Shown: positions 7,607 through 15,058 of the stretch, in pieces
Layout of the letters: every line of letters starts with the position of its first letter
How positions within the stretch are numbered: the first letter of the stretch is position 1
Source of the DNA: an uncultured Holophagaceae bacterium
GTDB lineage: Bacteria > Acidobacteriota > Holophagae > Holophagales > Holophagaceae
Direction: 5' to 3'
Length of the DNA stretch: 64,000 bases
Assembly: GCA_903884655.1 (NCBI GenBank)
Contig: CAISFO010000094.1
Span: forward strand, 1 to 64,000
The notes under the pieces: model-generated
What the model was told of the DNA's origin: nothing
Seen by the model: the letters and a program-made list of their open reading frames with translations, nothing else
Databases searched by the model: none
Translations under genes and position numbers: made by a program

Positions 7607-9705
7607 CCAACCGCCGCGATTTCCTCCAGACCACCACGGCTCTGGCCGGAGCCCTGGGGCTCTTCATCAGCTTCCCGCTTGCCGCCCAGGAAACCGAAAA
7701 GGCTTCGCGCCCCAGCTATCCGAAGGACTTCAATGCCTACCTCCGCATCGGCCCGGACGGCCGGGTGGGTTGCTTCGTGGGCAAGGTCGAAATGGGCCAG
7801 GGCAGCATGACGGCCCTGGCCATGCTGGCCGCCGAAGAGCTGGATGTTCCGCTCGACCGGGTGGACATGCTCATGGGCGATACGGACCTCTGCCCCTGGG
7901 ACGGCGGCACCTGGGGTTCCCTCAGCGTGTGGCAGTTCGGCCCTGTGCTGCGGGGCGCCGCCGCCGAGGCCAGGGCCGTGCTGCTGCAGCTGGCCGCGGA
8001 ACGCCTGGGTGTGGCCACTGTGCGCCTGCAGGTGAAGGAGGGCGTGGTCGCCGTGCTGGGAGCCCCTGATCGGCATGTGGCCTACGGCGACCTGGTGGCA
8101 GGCCAGCGCATCGAGCGCCACCTGCAGGATGTGAAGCCCAAGGCCGTGAAGCAGTTCTCCCTGGTGGGCAAGGACGCGGCCCGCAAGGATGGCCGGGCCA
8201 AGGTCACCGGCGCCGCGCAGTACACCGCCGACATCCTGCCCCCGGGCACCCTCCACGCCTGCCTCCTGCGCCCGCCCGCCCACGGCGCGAGGCTGAGCAC
8301 CGTGGACACGTCCGCCGCTGAGCTGGTTCCTGGCGTGAAGGTGCTGCACAACGGCGACACCGTGGCGGTACTCCATGCGAAGCCTGATGTGGCCAGGGAA
8401 GCCCTGGGCCGGGTGAAGGCGACCTTCGCCTCTTCGCCCTCCACGGTCGATGACGCCTCCATCTTCGCCCACCTGCTGAAGACGGCGCCGCCGCTGAAGG
8501 AGCTGGTGGCGAAGGGCTCCATCGCGGCGGGCGAGGCAGCCACTGAGCACCGCCACGAGGCCACCTATCTCAACGCCTACGTGGCTCACGCACCCATGGA
8601 ACCCCACACCGCCGTAGCCCAGTGGGACAAGGGGCGGCTCACGGTCTGGGCCTCGACGCAGGCCCCCTTCCTCCTGAAGTCCCAGCTGGTCCAGGCTCTC
8701 GGACTGAAGGCCCAGGACGTGCGGGTCATCACTCCCTTCCTGGGCGGCGGCTTCGGCGGCAAGGGCGGCGCGCCCCAGGCCATCGAGGCCGCACGCCTGG
8801 CCCGCATGGCGGGCACCCCCGTGCAGGTGACCTGGAGCCGCAAGGAGGAGTTCTTCCTGGACACCTTCCGCCCCGCGGCGGTGGTGAAGGTGCACGCTGG
8901 CCTGGACAAAGCCGGCCGCGTGTCCTATTGGCAACACGATGTCACCGCTGCCGGTGAGGCGGAGTCTTCGCCGGTCTACGCCTTCGAGCACCAGCGCATC
9001 CGCTCGTCGGGCAGCTGGATGGGCGGCAACCCGCCAGGGATGCATCCCTTCGCCGTGGGCGCCTGGCGGGCCCCGGCGGCCAACACCAACGTCTTTGCCA
9101 GCGAGTCCCATATGGACGCCCTGGCGGCCAAGGCCAAGGTGGATCCCCTTGCCTTCCGGCTGAAGCACCTGCAGAACCCTCGCCTGGCCCACGTGCTACA
9201 GACCGCCGCCAAGGCCTTCGGCTGGACGCCGAAGCCCGCCCCCAGCGGGCGTGGCTGGGGCGTGGCTTGCGCCGAACACCGGGAAACCATGGTGGCCGCC
9301 ATGGCGGAGGTGGTCGTGGACCGCAAGACCGGCGAGGTGCGGGTGAAGCGCGTGGTGGTGGCCCAGGACATGGGCGTGGTGGTGAACCCCGACGGGGCCC
9401 GCCAGCAGGTGGAGGGCTGCGTCACCATGGGCCTGGGCTATGCCCTGACCGAAGAGGTGCGCTTCAAGAACGGACAAGTGCTGGACGATAACTTCGACAC
9501 CTACCGCATCCCCCGCTTCGCCCAGGTGCCCTCGATCCAGACCATCCTCATCGACAACCCGGACCTGCCCGCGCAGGGCGGCGGCGAGCCGGCCATCGTG
9601 CTCATGGGCGCTCTCATCGCCAACGCCATCCATGACGCCGTGGGGGCCCGCCTCCTGCACCTGCCCATGACCCCGGCGCGAGTCAAACAGGCCCTCAAGG
9701 CCTGA
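7603..9705 (+). CDS. Molybdopterin-binding large subunit of a Tat-exported aldehyde/isoquinoline oxidoreductase
   Basis: Catalytic subunit, about 700 residues, of a molybdenum hydroxylase that would oxidise an aldehyde or N-heterocycle with water as oxygen donor. The N-terminus reads TNRRDFLQTTTALAGALG, a twin-arginine signal followed by a hydrophobic stretch. Family landmarks are GKVEMGQG near the start, the GGGFGGKGG molybdopterin loop and a late QGGGEP with the probable catalytic Glu662. It pairs with the preceding [2Fe-2S] subunit. No FAD subunit, dedicated cytochrome c or XdhC-type chaperone is adjacent, so the electron acceptor is unknown. This architecture matches IorB-type enzymes better than cytosolic xanthine dehydrogenase. 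Substrate cannot be inferred. Confidence 0.87.
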   Translation: MTNRRDFLQTTTALAGALGLFISFPLAAQETEKASRPSYPKDFNAYLRIGPDGRVGCFVGKVEMGQGSMTALAMLAAEELDVPLDRVDMLMGDTDLCPWDGGTWGSLSVWQFGPVLRGAAAEARAVLLQLAAERLGVATVRLQVKEGVVAVLGAPDRHVAYGDLVAGQRIERHLQDVKPKAVKQFSLVGKDAARKDGRAKVTGAAQYTADILPPGTLHACLLRPPAHGARLSTVDTSAAELVPGVKVLHNGDTVAVLHAKPDVAREALGRVKATFASSPSTVDDASIFAHLLKTAPPLKELVAKGSIAAGEAATEHRHEATYLNAYVAHAPMEPHTAVAQWDKGRLTVWASTQAPFLLKSQLVQALGLKAQDVRVITPFLGGGFGGKGGAPQAIEAARLARMAGTPVQVTWSRKEEFFLDTFRPAAVVKVHAGLDKAGRVSYWQHDVTAAGEAESSPVYAFEHQRIRSSGSWMGGNPPGMHPFAVGAWRAPAANTNVFASESHMDALAAKAKVDPLAFRLKHLQNPRLAHVLQTAAKAFGWTPKPAPSGRGWGVACAEHRETMVAAMAEVVVDRKTGEVRVKRVVVAQDMGVVVNPDGARQQVEGCVTMGLGYALTEEVRFKNGQVLDDNFDTYRIPRFAQVPSIQTILIDNPDLPAQGGGEPAIVLMGALIANAIHDAVGARLLHLPMTPARVKQALKA

Positions 9706-9726
9706 CCGAAACGTCCAAGCAGACAT

Positions 9727-10371
9727 TCAACCCCGGAGCCCTTCAAGGAAACTTCCCGCGGCGCTTAGGAAGTCCGGAGCCCAGGCATGACCGCCCTCGA
9801 AACGGATGACCTCGGCCCTGATCCCCCGCGCTGACAGGGCCGCCAGGTCCTTTTCAAGCTGCTGGGCCGTGTACAGGGGATCCTGAGCGCCGCGCCCGAG
9901 GAGGATCGGGGGCAACTCGAGGTCCTGGGCATCCGCTACATCCTGGGGCAGGTCGCCGCCCAGCACGATGAGGCCCTCACACGGACCGCACCGGGAGGCA
10001 GCACGCCAGGCCATCGCCGCCCCCTGGGAGAAGCCCGCATACACGAGGCGCCCAGTCCCGTGGTCCGCCCGCAGCTCGGCCAGCACCTGCGTGACGTAGA
10101 CCAGGTTGTCCTGGATGGCCTGCTCCCGGTCCAGGCTGGTCATCCAGGAACCCACCACCTCCCGGGATTTCGGGCTGTAGAAGCGATGCAGCGCCTGGAT
10201 CGCCACCAGGGTCCAGCCCAAAGCCCCAGGAATACGGCGCAGGTCCTGCATGAGCTGCTCGGCGCTTTGGCCGTAGCCGTGGAAGCCCACCAGCAGCGGC
10301 GCTCCGGCTCCAGCTGGCTCCACCAGGTAGCGCCCCTGGATGGTGGTACTGAGGGTGTGGATCTCGGTCAT
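9727..10371 (-). CDS. Alpha/beta-hydrolase, phospholipase/carboxylesterase family
   Basis: Serine esterase of about 214 residues. It has an oxyanion-type HGYGQ segment near residue 30, the nucleophile elbow GFSQGAAMAW, an acid residue near GRGAQDPLY and the catalytic histidine in FEGGHAWAPDFL. This order and length match the bacterial carboxylesterase (PF02230-like) group. No signal peptide is evident, so it is probably cytoplasmic. It follows ruvX on the same strand with a 42-bp gap and converges on the molybdenum-hydroxylase gene. Natural substrate unknown. Confidence 0.8.
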   Translation of the reverse strand: MTEIHTLSTTIQGRYLVEPAGAGAPLLVGFHGYGQSAEQLMQDLRRIPGALGWTLVAIQALHRFYSPKSREVVGSWMTSLDREQAIQDNLVYVTQVLAELRADHGTGRLVYAGFSQGAAMAWRAASRCGPCEGLIVLGGDLPQDVADAQDLELPPILLGRGAQDPLYTAQQLEKDLAALSARGIRAEVIRFEGGHAWAPDFLSAAGSFLEGLRG

Positions 10372-10413
10372 GTCCGCTCCTTCGGGAATGCGGTGGAAGG
10401 CCCGATCCCCACT

Positions 10414-10851
10414 TCAGGACAGCTGGTCCGCCGGGACTCCCTTGATCCGGCGTGCTTCCAGCAACTCGGCCAGGATCACGGCCGCTGCCGCCGCATCCAG
10501 CATGGCCTTCCGCTTCTCGGGCTTCACGCCCCGCTCCCTGAGCAGGCGCTCGGCCTCGGCGCTGCTGAGGTGCTCGTTCACAAAGCGGACGGGCAGACCG
10601 GTGCGGGCGGCCAGAGCTTCGCCGAAGGCCCGGGCCGCCGGGGCCGTGGCGCTCTCCGCGCCGTCCTTGTGCCGGGGCAGGCCCACCGCCAGGGCCTGCA
10701 CGCCCTCCTCTTGGCAGAGGCGTGCCAGGCGGTCGAGGGTCAGGGCCTCTTCCTGGGGCCACACCTCGAAGGGCGACGCGAGGATCTCCAGCTCGTCCGA
10801 AAAGGCGAGGCCGATCTTCTTGGTGCCGTGGTCGATGGCGAGCCAGCGCAT
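10414..10851 (-). CDS. ruvX: Holliday-junction-resolvase-like protein RuvX/YqgF
   Basis: RNase-H-fold nuclease implicated in 16S rRNA 5'-end maturation and in recombination. The 145-residue protein opens with MRWLAIDHGTKKIGLAFSD, which carries the first catalytic Asp and the DxGxKxIG motif. It continues with the VGLPRHKDG and VNEHLSSAEAE motifs and ends with DAAAAAVILAELL, where the last catalytic Asp lies. Length is normal for the family. The start codon is only 17 bp from the divergent ogt start, so its promoter must overlap that gene or its leader. Confidence 0.93.
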   Translation of the reverse strand: MRWLAIDHGTKKIGLAFSDELEILASPFEVWPQEEALTLDRLARLCQEEGVQALAVGLPRHKDGAESATAPAARAFGEALAARTGLPVRFVNEHLSSAEAERLLRERGVKPEKRKAMLDAAAAAVILAELLEARRIKGVPADQLS

Positions 10852-10868
10852 GCTGTCATCCTAGCGGC

Positions 10869-11348
10869 ATGGGCCGCCCTTTCCTCAGCTTCGCCACTGC
10901 CCTGGGCCGGATCCGCCTGGGCTGGACCGCCGAGGGCATCTGCGCCCTGTGCTTCGCAGAGGGTATCGACCGCGAGGAAGCACAACAGGCCCCGGCCTGG
11001 GTCCAGGATGCGGTGCGCCGACTCATGAACCACCTCGCGGGCCAGCCCCAGGATCTTTCGGGCATTCCCGTCGATTTGTCGAACCTGACACCGTTCCAGC
11101 GCCGGGTGGCCGAGGTCCTGCGGGCCACGCGCCCTGGACAGACGATCAGCTATGGCGAAGTGGCCCTGCTCGCGGGCCGGCCCGGCGCGGCCCGCGCCGT
11201 GGGGCAGGCCGTGAAGACCAACCCCATCCTCGTCCTGGTGCCCTGCCACCGGGTGGTGGCCGCAGATGGCCCCGGCGGCTGGAGCGCCTTCGGCTCGCCG
11301 GAGCGCAAAACCCGGCTGCTGGAGCTGGAGCGCCTCACAGCCGGTTGA
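10869..11348 (+). CDS. ogt: Methylated-DNA--protein-cysteine S-methyltransferase
   Basis: Suicide repair protein that removes alkyl groups from O6-alkylguanine. The 159 residues contain an N-terminal ribonuclease-like domain and the C-terminal DNA-binding/active-site domain. The latter has the helix RVAEVLRATRPGQTISYGEVA, the arginine-finger-type segment GRPGAARAVGQA and the active site VPCHRVV with acceptor Cys126. I placed the start at the ATG matching the usual N-terminus; longer in-frame versions reach into ruvX. The 3' end overlaps the convergent NAD(P)-binding gene by 14 bp. Confidence 0.93.
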   Translation: MGRPFLSFATALGRIRLGWTAEGICALCFAEGIDREEAQQAPAWVQDAVRRLMNHLAGQPQDLSGIPVDLSNLTPFQRRVAEVLRATRPGQTISYGEVALLAGRPGAARAVGQAVKTNPILVLVPCHRVVAADGPGGWSAFGSPERKTRLLELERLTAG

Positions 11349-11994
11349 TGTCCCGCATCTCCAGCACACCGCTCGGCAGGTCGCCCAGGCCCGCATGGAT
11401 CATGGCCTTGCCCAGCTGCTCGGTGGAGGTGAGGCTGTCCGGCGAGACCGCCTTCAGCAGAGGCAGGAAGGGCCCCAGCAGCAAGTAGAGGGTGCGGTAC
11501 AGGCGGGTGCGGGAGGTGATGCCGTGCAGGGGGCGGATGGCCCCGGGGCGGAAGAGGTAGACCGCCCTGAAGGGCAGGCGCAGCAGGGCGTTCTCGACCT
11601 GCCCCTTCACCCGGGCCCACATGATGCGGCCCTGTTCGCTGCTGTCGGCCCCGGCTCCGGAGATGTAGCCAAAGGTCATGGCCGGGTTCAGACGGCAGAG
11701 CACGGTGGCCGCCGCCAGGGTCAGGTCCACGGTCACCCGGTGGTAGGCCTCCTCGGTGAGCCCCGCCGAGGTCACCCCGAGACAGAAATAGCAGGCGTCC
11801 AGGCCTGTGAGCTGGTCCTCGATGGCCGCGTAGTCGAAGAAATCCCCGTGGACAATCTCCGTCAGCTTCGGGTGGGTGGTGCCCGAGGAGGTGCGCACAA
11901 TGGACCGCACCTCGTCGATGCGCGGGTCCAGCAGGCATTCCCGCAGGACGCCCTGCCCGATCATGCCGGTGGCACCGAACAGCAGGACCTTCAT
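11335..11994 (-). CDS. NAD(P)-binding Rossmann-fold protein (atypical SDR, NmrA/HIM1-like)
   Basis: Probable oxidoreductase or NAD(P)-dependent regulator of about 219 residues. It begins MKVLLFGATGMIGQGVLREC, an atypical-SDR dinucleotide motif (GATGMIG). It carries no clear YxxxK pair: the region where it would lie reads MTFGYISGAGADSSEQG...WARVKGQVE, so Lys of RVKG may be the surviving residue. The start is fixed by a strong GGGGAGGTG eight bases ahead. It diverges from murB (30 bp between starts) and converges on ogt with overlap. Related proteins are annotated as oxidoreductases of unknown substrate; no pathway link is visible here. Confidence 0.75.
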   Translation of the reverse strand: MKVLLFGATGMIGQGVLRECLLDPRIDEVRSIVRTSSGTTHPKLTEIVHGDFFDYAAIEDQLTGLDACYFCLGVTSAGLTEEAYHRVTVDLTLAAATVLCRLNPAMTFGYISGAGADSSEQGRIMWARVKGQVENALLRLPFRAVYLFRPGAIRPLHGITSRTRLYRTLYLLLGPFLPLLKAVSPDSLTSTEQLGKAMIHAGLGDLPSGVLEMRDINRL

Positions 11995-12024
11995 GGAGCA
12001 CCTCCCCAGTCCATACTGGACCCG

Positions 12025-12912
12025 ATGCCGCGCCCCCTTCCAGATGACCTGCTGAAGGTCCCGCACCGCCGGGACGTGCCCTTCGCGCGCCTGACCACCC
12101 TGGGTGTGGGCGGGCTATGCCGCTGGCTTTTCGAGCCCACGACGGAGCTGGAGGCCCAGGCCTTTGTCCGCGCCTGCGCCCGGGAGGGCCTGCCCTGGCG
12201 GGTCCTGGGGGGAGGCTCGAACCTGGTGGTGCTGGGGGATGTGGCGGGGCCCGTCATGCGTCTGGCCCTGCCGAAGGCGCGGCGTCGCGAAGGGAATCGC
12301 CTCACCGCCCCCGCCAGCCACGGCCACATCGCCCTGGCGGAAGCCGCGGCGGAAGCGGGTCTGGCGGGCCTGGAATTCGCCAGCGGCATCCCCGGTTCAC
12401 TGGGGGGCGCCATCCGCATGAACGCCGGGGCCTACGGCCGGGAGTGGGTCGATGTGCTGGCCCGCTACCGCTTTCTCACGTCCGAGGGCGAGCTGGTGGA
12501 GAAGGCGCCGGAACCCGGCGAGTTCAGCTACCGGTGGAGCTTCCTTGCGGCTGACCAGGTGGTGCTGTCGGCCACCGCCCAGCTGGTGGAAGGCGATCCC
12601 GCCACCATCCGCGCCCAGGTGGCTGAGTACCGGGCCAAGCGGGGCACCAGCCAGCCCCTGTCCAGGCGGAACGCCGGCTGCATCTTCAAGAACCCTCCAG
12701 GGCAGAGCGCCGGTCGGCTCATCGATCAGGCGGGCCTCAAGGGGCTTCGCCTTGGGGATGCGGAGGTGAGCCCCGAGCACGCCAACTTCCTCATCAACCA
12801 CGGGAAGGCCACAGCGGCCGAATTCGCCGAACTGATGGCGCGGGTGAAGGCAAAGGTTTTGGAGGTCCATGGCCTGGAACTGGAGCCGGAAGTCGAGATC
12901 TGGCGAGAGTAG
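12025..12912 (+). CDS. murB: UDP-N-acetylenolpyruvoylglucosamine reductase MurB
   Basis: FAD-dependent cytoplasmic enzyme that reduces UDP-GlcNAc-enolpyruvate to UDP-MurNAc with NADPH in peptidoglycan synthesis. The 295-residue product shows TTLGVGG near the start, the FAD-binding WRVLGGGSNLVV and GLEFASGIPGSLGGAIRMNAG blocks, and a C-terminal domain ending EPEVEIW. The proton-donor position, usually Ser in a GS(V/T)F motif, is Cys here (NAGCIFKNP). Short length and the missing extra loop mark it as a type II MurB. It begins the murB-ftsQ-ftsA-ftsZ cluster and is followed by ftsQ after 10 bp. Confidence 0.95.
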   Translation: MPRPLPDDLLKVPHRRDVPFARLTTLGVGGLCRWLFEPTTELEAQAFVRACAREGLPWRVLGGGSNLVVLGDVAGPVMRLALPKARRREGNRLTAPASHGHIALAEAAAEAGLAGLEFASGIPGSLGGAIRMNAGAYGREWVDVLARYRFLTSEGELVEKAPEPGEFSYRWSFLAADQVVLSATAQLVEGDPATIRAQVAEYRAKRGTSQPLSRRNAGCIFKNPPGQSAGRLIDQAGLKGLRLGDAEVSPEHANFLINHGKATAAEFAELMARVKAKVLEVHGLELEPEVEIWRE

Positions 12913-12922
12913 ACTGAGCCCC

Positions 12923-13711
12923 ATGTCCATGCTTCCCCGCACCCGTCCGAAGCGGCCCTGGTTCCCCTGGGTCCGGGCGGGCATCACGATCGCCGTGCTT
13001 GTCCTCGCAGGCTGGGGGCTGATGGAACTGGGCACCCGGTACCTCGGACTCCAGAAACTCATCATCGAGCAGGTGAACGTCAGCGGCTGCCGGGGCGAGC
13101 GCCAAGCGGAGATCCAGAAGCTCGCCGAGCGGCTGGTTCTGGGCAAACCGCTGTTCTGGGTGGACGCGGAAGACCTGAGGTCCAAGATCGAGGCCAAGCG
13201 CTGGGTGAGGGGACTGCAGATCCGCAAGGATCCACCCGATCGCCTCAGCCTTGCCGTCGAGGAGAGGCAGCCCGTCCTCTGGCTGGTCAGGCCCAATGGG
13301 GTGTTCCTCGTCTCGGACGATGGTGTGCTTCTGGATCGGGTCAACCAGGCCAATTTGAATCCGATTCCTGTCGTAGTTGATCCCGTCTCTCAAACAGATC
13401 GTGGGCTGGCTCATTTGGTCAGTGCTGCTCGAACTCTGCGTGAAAAGCAACAGGGTTTTTATGATCGCATCACCGAATTCCGTGATGACCCGAAAGGGCC
13501 TGTGGCCTATATCGAAGGCCTTGCCGCTCCAATCTACCTTTCCCGCCAGGATGTGACGAAAAATGTGCCCAATTTCCAGGGGCTCTTCGTAGACCGTCTG
13601 TCCCAGCGTCCGGATCTCGCCCGACTCCGCTATGTCGACCTTCGGTGGGACGACGAGGTGGCCGTGGGCGAACCCGAGGAGGCACCGGCCCCGGTAACGC
13701 CCCGGCGCTGA
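12923..13711 (+). CDS. ftsQ: Cell division protein FtsQ (DivIB family)
   Basis: Bitopic divisome protein linking early cytoplasmic and late periplasmic division proteins. About 262 residues: a short basic cytoplasmic tail (RTRPKRPW), one membrane helix (about residues 16-37), a POTRA domain (from IIEQVNVSGCRG) and a beta domain with the FtsQ signature VEERQPVLWLVRPNGVFLVSDDGVLLD. Identification rests on this architecture plus position between murB and ftsA. The start may be 12923 or the second ATG at 12929. The second half of the gene uses more A/T-ending codons than its neighbours, which may be unremarkable. Confidence 0.9.
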   Translation: MSMLPRTRPKRPWFPWVRAGITIAVLVLAGWGLMELGTRYLGLQKLIIEQVNVSGCRGERQAEIQKLAERLVLGKPLFWVDAEDLRSKIEAKRWVRGLQIRKDPPDRLSLAVEERQPVLWLVRPNGVFLVSDDGVLLDRVNQANLNPIPVVVDPVSQTDRGLAHLVSAARTLREKQQGFYDRITEFRDDPKGPVAYIEGLAAPIYLSRQDVTKNVPNFQGLFVDRLSQRPDLARLRYVDLRWDDEVAVGEPEEAPAPVTPRR

Positions 13712-13756
13712 GCTGCAGGAAAAATTTTCAGGCTTTTCCAACCGGTGAATCCTCGA

Positions 13757-13780
13757 TTTTCCGGGGAAAACTGGTATATA
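13757..13780 (+). promoter_or_regulatory. Candidate ftsA promoter with overlapping inverted repeat
   Basis: An extended -10-like sequence TGGTATATA lies at 13772-13780, 19 bp before the ftsA ATG. No good -35 box is seen, as is usual for extended -10 promoters. Just upstream, TTTTCC-GG-GGAAAA (13757-13770) forms a 6-bp inverted repeat that could be an operator. AAGGA repeats at 13790-13800 give ribosome-binding sites for both possible ftsA starts. Inferred from pattern only. Confidence 0.35.
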
Positions 13781-13799
13781 CCTAGAACCAAGGAAAAGG

Positions 13800-15020
13800 A
13801 TGTTCATGCCGCAGCGCGCCGTTCTTCTTGGTCTCGACCTTGGTGCAAGCAAAGTCGTCGCGGTGGTGGCCGTCCAGGAGGAAGACGGCACCCTCAATGT
13901 CACCGGCACGGGACAGGCATCGCCGCAGGGGGGCTTCACCCAGGGGCAGATCACGGACATGGATCTCAGCACCCGCGCCATTGTGCGGGCCGTCGAAGAA
14001 GCCATGAACACCGCCGGCCAGACCAAGGTCGATGGCATCCGGGTGGCCGTGGACGGCATCCAGTTCAAGGGCGAGAACCTGCGGGATTCCATCACCATCA
14101 GCAGCAGCGACAAGATCATCACCGCCGCGGACCGCGACCGCGTCCTGGAGCAGGCCACCAACAGCTGCAAGCTGGCCAAGGAAGAGCTGGTCCTCCACCG
14201 CATCCCCCAGATCTTCCACATCAAGGGCCAGCGGGACATCCGCAACCCCGTGGGCATGTTCGGCGAGACGCTGGAAGCCGAGGTCCGCATCATCGTGGCC
14301 CCCAGCCCGGTAATCATGAACATCCAGCTGGCCTTGAAGAATGCCGGACTTCATGGAGCCGAGCTGATGTACTCGCCGCTGGCCAGCTCCGAGGCCGTGC
14401 TCAGCCGCGAAGACCGGGAGAACGGCGCCGTGGTGGTGGACATCGGCGAACAGCTGACCCACCTGGGCATCTTCCTGCACGGCACCCTGTTCCATTCCAC
14501 GGTCATCCCCATCGGTGGCGCCCACTTCACCCGTGACCTGGAGATCACCAAGCACCTGGGCGGCATTTCGGCCTCGGAACGGATCAAGATGCGCTTCGGC
14601 ACCGTGCTCCCCAGCCACATCCCGGCCGAGGAATCCATCGAGCTGGAGGAGGAGGGCCGCCTGGTCTCCCGCCGCGAGATCGCCGAAGTGCTGCAGGCCC
14701 GCGCCGCCGAGCTGCTGAACCTGGTGCTCTCCGAAATGGGCCGGACGGGTCTCATGCATGAGATCCATGGCGGCGTGCACCTGGTGGGCGGTGGGGCACT
14801 GCTCACGCACCTGCCCATTCTCGCCCAGACCCTGCTGGGCCGTCCCAGGGTAGTCCTGGGCCGCATCCAGGGCGTCGTGGGCCTGCCCCAGGCCACAGGC
14901 AATCCCTTCTTCGTGAACGCGCTGGGAGCGGTCAAGGCCCTGTCCAGGGACATGAACGAGACCCGCGGCAAGCAGGACCGGAGCGACGGTTTCCTCGGCC
15001 GCTTCAAGAAACTATTCTGA
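13800..15020 (+). CDS. ftsA: Cell division protein FtsA
   Basis: Actin-like ATPase that tethers FtsZ filaments to the membrane and recruits later divisome proteins. The 406 residues open with the phosphate-1 loop VLLGLDLGASKVVAVVA. The SHS2 1C insertion follows, then phosphate-2 (VVVDIGEQLTHLGIF) and adenosine (GGVHLVGGGALL) motifs. The C-terminus, after a charged linker, is the amphipathic membrane-targeting helix GFLGRFKKLF. Two start codons (13800 and 13806) are equally spaced from AAGGA; I report the first. Located between ftsQ and ftsZ as in most bacteria. Confidence 0.95.
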   Translation: MFMPQRAVLLGLDLGASKVVAVVAVQEEDGTLNVTGTGQASPQGGFTQGQITDMDLSTRAIVRAVEEAMNTAGQTKVDGIRVAVDGIQFKGENLRDSITISSSDKIITAADRDRVLEQATNSCKLAKEELVLHRIPQIFHIKGQRDIRNPVGMFGETLEAEVRIIVAPSPVIMNIQLALKNAGLHGAELMYSPLASSEAVLSREDRENGAVVVDIGEQLTHLGIFLHGTLFHSTVIPIGGAHFTRDLEITKHLGGISASERIKMRFGTVLPSHIPAEESIELEEEGRLVSRREIAEVLQARAAELLNLVLSEMGRTGLMHEIHGGVHLVGGGALLTHLPILAQTLLGRPRVVLGRIQGVVGLPQATGNPFFVNALGAVKALSRDMNETRGKQDRSDGFLGRFKKLF

Positions 15021-15058
15021 CCATGACCCCATCTGCGACAACCCTTTCGGGAGCCCCG

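Noticed and set aside
7423..9192. 589-codon open frame antisense to the molybdenum hydroxylase large subunit
   Set aside because: Low-complexity Gly/His/Arg-rich translation without any family motif; such frames arise from GC-rich third positions opposite real genes.
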